Shown piece by piece: positions 38,580 to 51,093 of a stretch of DNA of 64,000 nt (position 1 is its first letter; each line of letters begins with the position of its first letter). Origin of the DNA: Linanthus parryae (lineage: Eukaryota; Streptophyta; Magnoliopsida; Ericales; Polemoniaceae); contig JALGPY010000003.1 of NCBI GenBank assembly GCA_023055425.1, positions 25,045,001-25,109,000 on the forward strand. The letters run 5' to 3'. Position numbers and translations under genes: made by a program. Under the pieces are notes generated by a model that was not told where the DNA came from, did no database searches, and saw nothing but the letters and a program-made list of their open reading frames with translations.

Positions 38580-40118
38580 ATTATAAAATACTATTTTGAA
38601 CTGATTGTTAAACAAATATTAAGTTTATTTATAAAATCAGATTGTGTAAACTACAACAAGATCCCCAAGCTTTTATGAATTGACACTTTTAACTAACATT
38701 AACAACTTTAATTAGTTTAGGAAATGACAATTTTTACCACTAAATAGTATGTAACTATATATGTATATATATGTTTGTTTGTATGTATGTACATAGTCAA
38801 ATATGATTATCTATGCGACTTATATGGTAATAAGTGATTATAATTGATAGTAAAGCCTTAGTTAACAATTCGACAACAAACACTGCAATTTCATATTTTT
38901 CAGTCGATATAACTAATATTAAAATACATTTACCTCCCCCCATGATTTTAGAAAATACATTCAGCACCCCCACATGTTATTTAATCAAACTAATATGATG
39001 CACTTATGCCCTTAGGTATCTAACACCTAGCTCCCCCCCCCCCAAAGTTTCATATCATGCATGAACAACCCCCAAAAGTTCTTAAACATTTCATTCATGC
39101 CATCTTCTTCATATGTAAGTTTACCCGACATGAATTCTAGGTATCAAGACTTGGTTTTGATGATTATAAACGAACTAAGAGTGGGTTTAGAGCTTACCCA
39201 CTCGGAAAATAAAGAAAATTGGTTGGGGGAGTGAGTTGGGTCGGGTCTCCCGTCGGTGGGTTCGGCGATGGTGATGGACGCTGGTGATTCTAGCCACCTT
39301 AGCTACGATTGAGTGGCTTTAAGGGGTCCTTGGAGGCTCAACTACGTGGAGGAAAAGCCGGTGAGGGATGGGTGTCACCGGTGTCTTGGTGGTGGAGCTC
39401 GTTGCCGTCGTTAATGGCGGCAGTGGTGTTGTGGGTTGCGGCCTACGTCGCCGTTGCTTCTCTCTATTCTCGGTGGTGGGAGATAGAGAGGTTGAGGGAG
39501 GTTGAGAGAGGTTATTTTCTTGGAAGAAAATAAGAGAAGTTGTGGTGGTGGTGTCGTAGGTGGTGATGGAGGTGAAGTTGGTGATGGCGTTTGTTGTTGT
39601 TAGTGTTGGCTCAAATAGAGAAATGTACTAATCATGAGGAGGTTTACGTGGGAGAGGAAGAAGCAAAGATTTGGACAAGTGGGAGGAGGAGAAACAAGGT
39701 GTTGGACAAGTGATGGGGAGGGTCACGTGGAAGATGGGAAGGAAGAACAAGTGTTGTGGAAGTTTCTCATTGAGGGTGCACGTGGGAGAGGATAAGTGTT
39801 GGGTGAAAAATATTTTCAAGTAAGGTGTTGGGGAGGACAAAATTTGCAAGAGGTAGGTTTCAAAAATATTTGCATACTTTAAGTTATGTAAAAGATAACT
39901 ACAACCCCCTACATGTAAAAATATTTGTATACTTTTATTTGCCTAAACTACACTAATCTCCCCAAACTTATTCAACTTAGTTTCTAACTCTTCTAACTAT
40001 ATTTACCTGCCCACTCTTTAATTTTATTAGTTTATAACTTTTGAAAACTACAATTCAAACCCTCAAACTCTATCAAAATCACTAAGTTACCCTCTTATAT
40101 AAAAATCGGAGTATTACA
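36855..40118 (-). repeat. LARD 5' LTR
   Basis: This 3.26-kb LTR matches 26,509-33,160 minus the solo LTR. It differs at scattered positions and by small indels, for example in the TG/TA microsatellites near 38,540 and 38,760, so it is not very young. Open frames around 39,309-39,533 and 37,526-37,810 are conserved only because the LTRs are copies. Confidence 0.8.
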
Positions 40119-40426
40119 TGCTAACTTCACCAGAATGAACATTGGAATCTCAGTCCAACTTAGTCCCGCATTGATCAACTTAGAACATATATTGCTAAAT
40201 GAAATCATATAATTAATCCATAACATCACCAGAACATAACTAAAACCTGCACAAAAACACTTAGATAAAACAGCATATATGAACTGCTACGGTAACTCAA
40301 AGCTTTGAAGCTTTGGTACTTAGCAATTTCTTATGCTTGTGTTTCTGGCTTTCATCATCAAGGAGCTAAGCACTTTGCATGTATATTCACAAAAAAATGT
40401 CCATCAGCTTCAGACTCATCATTTGA

Positions 40427-42270
40427 CTCACACGGAACTATTGATACCGTAATCGCCAATACATCCCTTGCCATCCTCTGTAATTTAGGAAATTTTCCTC
40501 CATTTACTTTCCACCAACTAAGTACATCAAAATCTGGCGTCCTAGGGGAGGTTTTTTCTTCCATGTAAAAATTCAGTTCTGAGGTATTCCCTATTGCAGT
40601 GGCATTGTTACTTTCCACAAACATATCAAATTCAGCAAGCGGATCATCTTCATTCAGGTCCAGTCTCAAGTGATGGGGCTGAGATTCTACACCACTAGAC
40701 AAGTTGACTCCAGTCTCTTTATATTCATTCAACAAATTGCGACAATTTTGCTTAACTCTTTCAACATAAGAATCAGCCATATCACCATAAGTCTTTTGAT
40801 AATAATGCACCACAAGCTTCATTTTCAACCTTGGGTCCAAGACGCATGCAACACACATGATATCATGACATTCATTCCAGTATTTATCATACTTATCTAA
40901 CATTTTAGTAGCCATCACCCTAACAGTTTAAATTGGACTTTCGAGCCATGATGTTAAAGCAACTTTGATTTGGCACACTTTAGGGAAATACGAAATGGCT
41001 ATAATATACTTTGTGCCTGAAAATAACTCTGTGACACTGTTGGACAATTTAAATACCAAGAAGCAAATGAGCTAAATACCAATCTTCACCAGTGGGCAAA
41101 CAATCATAACTGATTTCACCACGTTTCAAATGTGTGAATACTTCTCTGTAGGGCAACGCAGATTCGAGCATAAAGTAGGTTAAGTTCCAACAGGTTCTCA
41201 CATCGAGTGACAAGCCCTTGGAGCATGGTACTTTCATGGATCTGGCCATGTCCTCAAAGTTTTCTTTCCGACTCGGGCTAGCTGTCCAATAATAACAACT
41301 GTCACAGATCCTTTGAATTCCACCCTCAACTACTTTTAAACCCTCCTTCACAATTAAGTTTAAGATGTGAGCACAACAACACATGTGGACGAATTTCCCT
41401 TCTAACATAAGAGAGTGTGTAGGTAGTTTCTCGACAATACTTGACATCACATCATCATTTGTAGTTGCATTGTCTACCGTAACTGTGCTTAACCTAACAT
41501 TAACTTCCCAGACCATCAAAGTGTCAACTAATACAGCAGAGAAAACCTCTTGGTTATGTGATGCATGAACATATACGAACATGAGAAGTTTATTTGCAAA
41601 AACCAAGATCTGTCTATGTAATGGGCTGTAACAGCCATGAACCCTCTTTTAGAAGGCTTGGTAGTCCACATAGCAGTGGTAATAGACACCATACTCCCTG
41701 AATTCTCGAGCAATTCTATTAAATTATTTTTTTCGTAGTCATACATATCTACTATATCTTTTTTAATTGTGTTTCACGACACCATTTTAAAATTAGGTTG
41801 GAGCCACAAAGAATATCTCCTAAAGCGTGTATGTTCCACCATCGACAAAAATGATACTCATGTAAAATTATCATTTATGCAAGATCTTTTCTCTACTTCC
41901 CCTGATCAAATGTTTGATTAATCACACATCCACTATCTCCTCCATTTTCCTTATCGTTTTTGGCCAAACACCTATGCGCATGTTTTAGCAAGTGTTTGGT
42001 ACCATTTCTACTCTTAGCACTGAGATGAGAATTGCAAATTCCACAAATAGCCACATATTAATTTTTACCTTTCACATTGTTTCCCATACCACTTATCTAC
42101 ACTTCTTACTAGCAGGTTCTTCGCCATCCGGAATCACATCTGGTGGATTCGCAACAGGTGGATTCATTGCCGGAGACGAAGCTGAAACATGAGACGGGGA
42201 TGAAATTTCTAGAGATTCACGGCTACGAGTACGAGGACGTCTTGCATTTAGGTTAGAGGTGCTCAGTGTT
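40427..42270 (-). pseudogene. hAT-1 transposase, 5' part (BED finger and catalytic region)
   Basis: This encodes a RICESLEEPER-like hAT transposase. From the 5' side: a possible ATG at 42,167 with a Pro-rich leader; a BED zinc finger around 41,970-42,050 (ICGICNSHLSAKSRNGTKHL, then KHAHRC); the catalytic region 41,746-41,049 (SITTAMWTTKPSKRGFMAVT, TVTVDNATTND, CCCAHILNLIVKEGL, LDVRTCWNLTYFMLESAL); and the start of the C-terminal domain at 40,918-40,427 (FDVLSWWKVNGGKFPKL, MARDVLAI, VPCES). Stops and frameshifts lie after the BED leader, after the finger and near 41,600. The reading frame then stops at the copia insertion (TTTGA, 40,422-40,426), exactly where 17,069 resumes. It is non-functional. 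Confidence 0.8.
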
Positions 42271-43714
42271 TATCCTTGTTGCAACCCCTCCATAAAAGCA
42301 ATACCTGAATGCAACAGCAACAATCGTGTTGTGTGAGAGATTAAACGAAAAAACACAAACACTTTTTAATATCATCAGATAATCTTAGAATTAAAATATT
42401 TTTGCTGTAACTTAGTAAACTCCTTCACTTTAAGTAATTAATAGGCTGTTTAGGTATTCTGAAATTTGAAAAACAGATCTTCAAATCGACACTTCTATCT
42501 GGCTAAGTTCTGTGCAATTACCAAAACCTACAAGAAAGTTTCCACTACGAATATCCTCTCAAGGAACGACAGGCTTGAGGCATTTCATTCACGACTTCAC
42601 GCTTAATATGCCATTAAATATACACAACACTTATGCTTCCAGTTACATGCGTTAGCACAATTTAATTTGCAAACTATAGCCCTTGATTCTTCAAACATAA
42701 GCTCATGATTTCAAAATTTCAATCAGAATAAACATTCTCTACAATCTTCTATGCCAAAACATTACATTCATTCTGATAGATACTGCACAGAGAGTGAGCT
42801 TGAACAACGCAATTGGCCAGAGGACATCGCAATAAGGATCATCACCACAAAGAATCTAATATATTCGAGAGAGTACCGAGAAGGAACTGCATAAACATGA
42901 ACGAAAAAAATGTTTAACGGAGGATAATGCAGTCACATGATGTCAACAGAAACCTCGGTAGAAGAAGCGATTGAAGGCAAGGTAACCCCAAAACAGAAAC
43001 CAGAAAATGCCCAACAAGGGCTTCAAACAGCAACATTTTTTATATCAAACCCATACCCATTTCTTCTATAGAAAAAAAATGCTCAACAACCCACAAAACA
43101 GAAACCTTCAAACAACAATACCCAGTTGACCAATTCTTTATATCTACTGAAATGAAATCAAATAAGTTCAAGATATGAACAAAAACATTTTCATTCTTAA
43201 TCTCCAATATATATTCTTCTTTCTCAATAAGTTATCTCTCATAACTCGAACCCTTTTCAGATCTCAGGAGCTCTAAGTTATGGTTATAGAAAACGAAACC
43301 CATATAGACCTAAAACTTCATGAAATAAATGAAAATAGGTAACACAGAATAAAGAAAAACACTGATAGTGCAACTAGTACAAAAACCCAATTTGGTCAAT
43401 ACCTAAAAACGAATTCACATAACACCATTTTTGACCGAAACCCACGATTGTGTTTGAATCGATGACGAAACCCACCAAGTTGAGAGAAATAAAAGTAGAA
43501 ATCACGAATCTGCACCAATATGAAAAGTGGGTAAGAGGCTAACCCTTCAACTCTGTTCACGTCGCTGAGGGTGGACTCGATGTGCAATGGTCGTGACCAC
43601 AAACAGCCGTCGGATTCTCACTTCTTCTGCCAGAATCGCCCTCTCACCAATCGCCGGAATCGTCCTCTCACCATTAGAAAGAGAGTCGATGATAATGAAG
43701 TGTGCGGTGGTGTA
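42271..43714. other. hAT-1 right subterminal region, non-coding
   Basis: This is the 5' side of the hAT-1 transposase gene. No domain is recognised. A C/T-rich stretch near 43,560-43,690, read on the minus strand, may be leader or promoter sequence. It ends at the hAT-2 insertion; its 8-bp target site is at 43,707-43,714. Confidence 0.4.
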
Positions 43715-44867
43715 CAGGGCCGGCCTTCCCCTTAGGCAGGTTAGGCAGCCGCCTAAGGCCCCCTATTGAGGAAGGCCCCCGTTTATGTAGTATATTAATA
43801 TAATTATATATGGTATGATAGTAAATATTTTAAGTAATTGGCTAATTGCAACAGTAGAAACACAAAAAATTGGGGGTAAGAATACGATTTAATAGGAGGG
43901 AGAGAGAGATGGAGGATTATAAGGAGGTAGTTAAGATTTTTATTTTGTTTAAATGTGGAGAGAAAAATTAGGAGACTGTTTTTTTAGGAGTAGATAGTTA
44001 GTGGAATTGAACGTTGAGTAGGAGATAACTCCAAGATAATGGGGAGAAAAATTAGGAGTTGTTGTGAATCGAGAAGACGAGAGAGACGAGAAACTAAAGA
44101 GAGACAAGATATAGGGAGAAGAGTATTGAGAGAGGTGTTTTATTCTCCAACCCTAAGCCTCCTTATATAGGCATTAGGTGGGTTTGTGGACCAGAATATA
44201 ATAATACAAAATACACCCAACTATGTGGTGGATATTCACATAAGTCCAATTACATATTTCATAACACTCCCCCTTGAATATTCACCACTACGATGCCTCG
44301 TTAAAACCTTGTCATGAAAAACCCAGTGGGAAAAATCAATGACTAAGGAAAAAGAGTACATCGGTGAATCCTATTTGCTCAGTTGGTGATGACATTCTTC
44401 TGGAACGCATCTGGATAATCTTCGCAAGCCTCGTTAAAACCTTGCTAGAAAAAACCCTGTGGGACAGAAACCGTAGCGAAGGAAAAAGAGTGCCGCGCTT
44501 TTAGCATTTCATTGGATCTCCCCCTCATTGGAATATCCTTGTACCTGACAAACAAAATCCATTGCAAAAACAACAATCTAAAAGAAATAATTAACAATCA
44601 TAATTGATTAAATGCATATGCACCTAAAATTACTCGCGAGTGTACACTTTTGATTTGCTTCAGGCAAATAATATTTCTCATGGGAGCCAACCTCCATGGA
44701 ATTTCACAAATTTGTGATTTATACGATCGTATTGTAACTAGTTACATCATATTATGTTGTACCTTAGTCCTTAAGACTAAAACAACATTATCATCATTCT
44801 CAACACGAGAATATTATACTAATGAGAATTTAACATGACCCATATATCATGTTTCTCATTTTACAAG

Positions 44868-45005
44868 TCCCACGCTTAAAAGCGGACATAAACCTCGATA
44901 TGAATCCCACGCATTACAGCGGACATATAACCTTAAGATGAGTCCCACGCTTAAAAGCGGACATATAATAACTACAAAGATCCCACGCTTACCGGCGGAT
45001 ATGTA
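44868..45005 (-). repeat. Four-copy TCCCACGC...GCGG motif (element A)
   Basis: The pattern TCCCACGC-TTAAA-AGCGGACATA and variants (ATTAC, TTAACC-like middles) occurs four times at 30-45-bp spacing. Each can pair CGCT with AGCG. The same array exists in element B at 50,973-51,093 in the opposite orientation. Confidence 0.8.
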
Positions 45006-45814
45006 GTCTCTGCATAGTATGTAATTTCTGCTTCGGGTTGTTTCTATGCTCTACATATTCAAAATGATTGTACCCGAGCAATTTTCTATGCACTTGTTGA
45101 CTTTGTTTTGGCCAATAACTATTTAGTCAACATTCTTCCCATAAAATAATCATATGATTTATATAGCGCTTCCTCAATTGTATCATCATTATTAGTTGGA
45201 TCATACTATTGTATTAAGGTACCTTTAGCTACTTCCAGAGCTATTATCCTCTTCCAGGGCTATTCAATTACCAACGTTGGTTTTGATCCATTATGATGAT
45301 GTATATATGAACCCCCAAGATTTCTCCAGAATCTTGTGTTCTTAATTTGTAGAGCATTTTAACCATATCCCAAATTATTTTGGATGCTTTGATTTATGTT
45401 CCTCTTCTGGAAGATCAACATATGTACACAAGCAACCCTTTTATGCTTAAAGTGTATACCCAAATCGACACCCATTAGTCGAGAAGCTATCCATTTTATT
45501 GGGATTTTGCATTAGTATATACCCGTAGAGACAATGATATTTCGGCTCACGTCATGCAATAGGACCCATTCTCCCCCTCATGACGTGAGCAATATGATCA
45601 CGACCATAATGATACTTTGTAGATGCTTCATGCATCAATTTGTCTCATATGTACTTTGTTTAACCCAATCCTCAAATTAAAATAAAAACATTGACAATAA
45701 GCAATCTCTTGGACGCCGTAGTTCTCTAATCAAAGTTTCTTTCAAGAAACCCAAAAAGAGACGTAAATGTCAATATTTTATTAAAAAATGAGTGGTTGTA
45801 GATTCTCTCTTCAG

Positions 45815-46980
45815 GGAGATCTGTTATTGTTATTTTATAACTCCAGGTTATAATATTATTTTTCATAACTTCTGGTATGAAAATCACTTTTTACGCATAT
45901 AAAATGCGTTTGTCCAATAAACCCTCATGGACTAAAAAAAATACATCTTCTGGATGCTCTACTTGAATCAATAATAAGTGTATAATCAGCAAAGTACTAG
46001 ACAATATTAAAAATAAATGAGTATATATGATACAAAAAAATAAACATAATATAACCTCTGCAGGAGGGTGGACCATTTTTAAAATTGTAGCAATCTCTTC
46101 AGGAGATAATTTATTTATAATATTTCATAACTTCAGGTTATGAAAGTCATAACTACGGGTTATGATTGATGTATTGTAATTCGTTGCTCCAAGAACAAAT
46201 CACATGGCTAGACATGTGTCTAAATAGCCACTACGAAACCTCTTCTAGAGTTTCGTTTTTTCTACCCATAATAAGTATATAAAAAAAAATTGAATGCAGA
46301 AAATTAAAGTGCATAAAAGTAACATAAATTAAAGAACGCATAACGCTACCTCTTCAGGAGGATTAAAAATAACAAGCGCTTTAGGCGTTTCAGACATCTC
46401 TTCTGGAGATCTAGCTTGACTTCAGGTCATAAAAATTATCGTAACTTCAGGTTACAATTTATGAAGTAGCAACGCCTTTTAGACGTGATTCTTTAATATT
46501 TTGTAACTTCGGGTTACAAGTCATGAAAAACAAAATAAACATCTTCTAGATGCACTTATTTAATTATGTTGTAACTTCAGGTTACAATCATATCATCTTG
46601 TGACTTCAAGTCATAAAAAAATATCACAACTTAAGGTTGCACTCCATTCATCACCTGACCCACAACTTCAGGTGTGGAAACGTGATTTTGTAAGCATTTA
46701 AAGCTTCAACCAAATTGTGGTTATGATTAAGACCTCTTATGGAGATCGAATAACAATATATTATGACTTCGGGTCATAAAAAAATAGTGGTGCAACTTCA
46801 GGTTGCAATCAAAGCTTTATCATGTTGTTCATAACTATACAAATGAAACATGAATTTTATAAGCATAGTAATAGCTCGATTAGGAACCTCTTCGGGATGC
46901 TAGATCAATTGTAAAAACTGTATCTTTTATGGAGAAATACAGGAATTAACCTTTTCAAGTGATGAAATATGTCACAACTC
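45815..46980 (-). repeat. Hairpin array with TTCAG/CTGAA loop (element A)
   Basis: About 20 short inverted repeats share a 5-nt centre, usually TTCAG on the + strand (CTGAA on the element's sense strand), with differing self-complementary arms. Examples are TGCAAC-TTCAG-GTTGCA (46,791-46,807), ATCTC-TTCAG-GAGAT (about 46,090), CATC-TTCTG-GATG (about 45,945), CCTC-TTCAG-GAGG (about 46,352), TGAC-TTCAG-GTCA (about 46,417) and GTAAC-TTCGG-GTTAC (about 46,504). Spacing is about 25-60 bp. Confidence 0.85.
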
Positions 46981-49019
46981 CATATTATGAGAGAAAGTAT
47001 ATATATAATGAGAAAATATATTTAAACTAATTAGCTTGCAAACAATTGATGATTATAAAGTAAAATTTCTTCCGGAAAGCCTTACACGAAATGCTCTAGA
47101 AAAACACACAGATCACTGATTAGTCTATAACCATCAGAGGAGGAAATAAAAAAACAAACAATTACGTAGCTCACCCAAAAGAAAAAGCAGCACTTGCGTC
47201 AAACAAACAGACGCCAAAAACATAGATCAATATATTACTCTCATGGTTACAATAGTACTAATAAACAAGTAATAAAAGGATCCATGAATGCTAACTCACT
47301 GATGATGCTCCATAGCCACACATGATATTGATCATAAGCAATTAACAATTAAACAACTATGTTGTATTACATACCTCCATCAGGTTATGCTTGTTATTTG
47401 CTTCTTCATTCAAACGTGGGTATGGGTCCTTTGTTCATTGTATATCGTCATCTCTTGTTTTCAGATCTTTATACTCGGATCTTCAAATTTTGTAAGAGCA
47501 TCGTGCTGATAACGTGTTGTGAATCGAGAAGACGAGAGAGACGAGAAACTAAAGAGAGACAAGATATAGGGAGAAGAGTATTGAGAGAGGTGTTTTATTC
47601 TCCAACCCTAAGCCTCCTTATATAGGCATTAGGTGGGTTTATGGACCAGAATATAATAATACAAAATACACCCAACTATGTGGTAGATATTCACATCAGT
47701 CCAATTACATATTTCATAACAGTAGTTACGTAGTTTAGAAAAACATAACAAATAGGGAAGATAAAAAGATAGTGATTATAAGTGTCAATCGTGCTTGATT
47801 TCTGCTGAAATGTATGAATAAATAATGCTTAATTAGTTATTATTATTAGGAGAGAGAATTTGATTACCCAAAACAAACTTGATCGGGACTTTCAAATTTT
47901 GTGGGTATATAGTAATTATTCTCACAAATATCAATCAACTAATGACGTTCCCTAAAAATCTATGGGAAAGCCAAAATCTCATTCACCATAATTTTTTTTT
48001 TGGAGAATTACATTCACCATTATATTTTTGTGGCATCTATTAGACTTTTCTTTTTCTTTGAAGCAGTACTTCTCATCCAACAGGTTCAGAATTTTTACTA
48101 TTCCCTCTACAAGTCCGTTACTGTTATGAAATATGTTATTGGACTAATGTGAATATCCACCACATAGTTGGGTGTATTTTGTATGATTATATTCTAGTCC
48201 AGAAGCCCACCTAATGCCTATATAAGGAGGCTTAGGGTTGGAGAATAATACACATCTACTAGCATTCTCCCTACACATATTTGTCTCTCTTTATTTTCTA
48301 TATCTCTCGTCTTCTCAATTCACAACACGTTATCAGCACGATGCTCTACTGGATTAACTAATCGGAGAAGACAAATATGCAAGAACAAATTCGTTGGTGT
48401 GTATGTTGATTGGCTTTTGTCCACCCAAAAAAAAAAAGAAAAGGGACGCCGCATGAAAGGTGTGAGGTACACTTTCTTCATCTACTTTAATTCTCAAATC
48501 AAAATATTTTATATGAGAAAGCATTAAAGGTTTATGATTTGTCATTTTGTTCAATACATATATGGGGACGAAGAAACCTATGGTAGGTATTCCATGTAGG
48601 GTTTGATTTTTTTACCCATGTCAATGCAAAGTTGTGAATAATTTATTTTTATAATACCTCTGTTTGTATTTTTTCTTTAAACAAAAAAGAGTACATGTTC
48701 TGCTAGGTTTGAAGAAAACCAGTAAGATGATTGCATCTAAAAGTAGCTTTTACCTGCCCATGTTTTTGTATGTTCTTCCATGATGGGTAGTACATAGCAT
48801 AGCTAGTTAATCAAAGGCAGATGCATGTGAGGACTTTCTTTACATTCATAAGCTTGTTTATTTTGTTTTATGCATTGAGTTAAAGGGTTCAAGAACTTGA
48901 GATTTATTTTTATTGTCATAAATCACTTTATTAGAAAAGGGTGAACAACGGTCTCTCTTTGCTTTGTGGCTACTCAGTTCTTTTATATGTTGGTTTATTA
49001 TGAGAAAATAAAAGGGTTA

Positions 49020-50365
49020 CCTCCAGAAGAGGTTTAACCGTTCGCGACTATTTGGTTTAACCATTGGCGTTTTCACATTTGATGTTGTGAACTACAATAT
49101 GATTCGATCGTAACCAAAAGTTGCGGTATTATCTATTTAGGATTTGTAATCATAATCGGACCATGTTCATACCAGAAGTTATGAACTTCACGCACTTGAA
49201 GTTGCGATTTTTTTTCATGACCTGAAGTCATAAAGAAAAAAAAAATGATGATTCAATCTCTAGAAGAGACATCTACCTCCTGAAGAGGTAGTTTTATGTT
49301 TTATATTACTTTATTTTCACGCAATCAGATATATTTTCTTTTTAGGCAATTTTTTTTTCTTTTCTTCATGAAGTTATAATTTATCAATAATGAATACCTA
49401 TAATAGGATTCGTTTTCGCTAGTGTTTTCTTTAACCTAGCCGTGTAAATTGTACCTGAAGTACGGAATTACATGACGCATTTGTCATAACCTACAGTTAT
49501 GACGTATCTCCTGAAGAGATTTATGCGTGCTTAATTATTTCACACCAGAAGTTGTTAATTACATGGACTATCGTCCGTAACCTGAAGTTACGTTATGTTT
49601 TTGTATGACATGAAGTAATCAAATATTATTAGACGATCTCCATAAGAGACATTTAAAATGTCTATGGTTATTAAACCTCCTGAAGAGGCCGTCGTTTATT
49701 ATTTTCTTTTACTTTGCACGTTTATAGTGGGTACTGCAATTTTGTTTCTATTTATTATGGACAGAAAACGAATCTCCCGAAGAGGATTCGTAGTGGCTTT
49801 CAATATTCATATGAGGCCAAGTAATATGTTCCCGAAGTAACATATTACATGATATCATTCATAATCAGTAGTTATGAATTTTATAACCTGAAGTTATAAT
49901 TAGTCATCTCCTGAAGAGATGTCCACAAATTCTACAATTGATCATCCCTCCTGAAGAGCCTGAATTATGTTTTTAATAGCCGATTTTAGTACTTAGTTCT
50001 TTTTATACATTATTATTCTTATCGAAGTAGGACATCCAGAAGATGTTCTTAGTCCATGTGGGTTTATTGGACAAACGCATTTTATATGCGTAAAATGTGA
50101 TTTTCATACCAGAACTTATGAAAAATAATATTATAACATGGAGTTATAAATAACATCAAAAGATCTCCCTGAAGAGAGAATCTACAACCACTCTCTTTTA
50201 TATAAAGGTATTGACATTTACGTCTCTTTTTTGGTTTCCTGAAGAAACTTTGATTAGAGAACTACGGCGTCCTAGAGATTGCTTATTGTCAATGTTTTTG
50301 TTTAAATTTGAGGATTGGTTTGTACGAAGTACATATGGGACAAATTGATGCTTGAAGCATCAACG
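49020..50365 (+). repeat. Hairpin array with CTGAA loop (element B)
   Basis: About 25 short inverted repeats with a CTGAA (sometimes CAGAA or TGAA) centre. Examples are CGTAAC-CTGAA-GTTACG (49,576-49,592), ATCTC-CTGAA-GAGAT (about 49,505 and 49,908), CCTC-CTGAA-GAGG (about 49,275 and 49,675), GTAC-CTGAA-GTAC (about 49,451), CATC-CAGAA-GATG (about 50,033) and TTTC-CTGAA-GAAA (about 50,236). Arms vary between hairpins but remain complementary within each. No open frame spans the region. Confidence 0.85.
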
Positions 50366-50972
50366 AAATATCATTATGGTTATGATGATATTGCTCACAT
50401 CATGAGGGGGAGAATGGGTCATCTTACATGACGTGAACCAAAATATCATTGTCTCTATGGGTATGTACTAATGCAAAATCCCAACAAAATGGATAGCTTC
50501 TCGACTAATGTGTGTCAGGTTTGGGTATACACTTTAAGCATAAAAAAGCTTGTGTAAATATGTTGATCCTCCAGCAGAGGAACATACATCTAAGCATCCA
50601 AAATAAGTTGGGATATGAATATATTGCTCTACAAGATGGGAAAACAAGATTGCGAGGAAAATCTTGAGTGTTTGTCATTTGTATGGATCAAAACCAACGT
50701 TGGTAACCAAATAGCCCTGGAAGAGGCATATAGCTCTGGAAGTAGCTAAAGGTACTTTAATACAATCTTATGATCCTACAATCAATTATTATTATATTAA
50801 GCGCTATACAAATCATATGGGTTAAAGGAAAAATGTTGACTAGATAATGGCCAAAACAAAGTCAACACACGCATAAACTATTGCTCGGGTTACATAATTA
50901 TGTAGAGCAAAACGTATAGTACTCAAAGTACTAACAACCCGATGCACAATTACAATATATGCGAATACTACA

Positions 50973-51093
50973 TATCCGCTGTTTAGCGTGGGATCCATGT
51001 AGATATTACAAATCCGCTACCAAACGTGGGATATATGTCTGCTGTTAAGCGTGGGACTTATGTTTGGGATTATGTCCGCTTTAAGCGTGGGAC
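50973..51093 (+). repeat. Four-copy TCCGCT...AGCGTGGGA motif (element B)
   Basis: These are sense-strand copies such as TCCGCTTTAAGCGTGGGAC and TCCGCTGTTTAGCGTGGGA at about 30-bp spacing. They correspond to 44,868-45,005 in element A and are also self-complementary (CGCT/AGCG). Confidence 0.8.

Larger units (their letters stand above)
44060..47721 (-). mobile_element. Young non-autonomous copia-type element A
   Basis: A 3,662-bp element with 207-bp LTRs (44,060-44,266 and 47,515-47,721) that differ at about 3 positions. Flanking sites are GGAGT and GTAGT. On the minus strand the LTR carries a TATA-like CCTATATAAGGAGG. The primer site CGTTATCAGCACGATGCTC (about 47,496-47,514) and a polypurine tract (44,267-44,278) are intact. 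That primer sequence is known from Ale/Retrofit-type copia elements. There is no gag-pol: the interior consists of hairpin-rich sequence with short ORFs only. It should depend on a partner element for its enzymes. Confidence 0.8.

Noticed and set aside
45815..50365. CRISPR-like array
   Set aside because: The regularly recurring short palindromes lack uniform repeats and spacers, and the context is a plant LTR retroelement, so they are recorded as a hairpin array instead.
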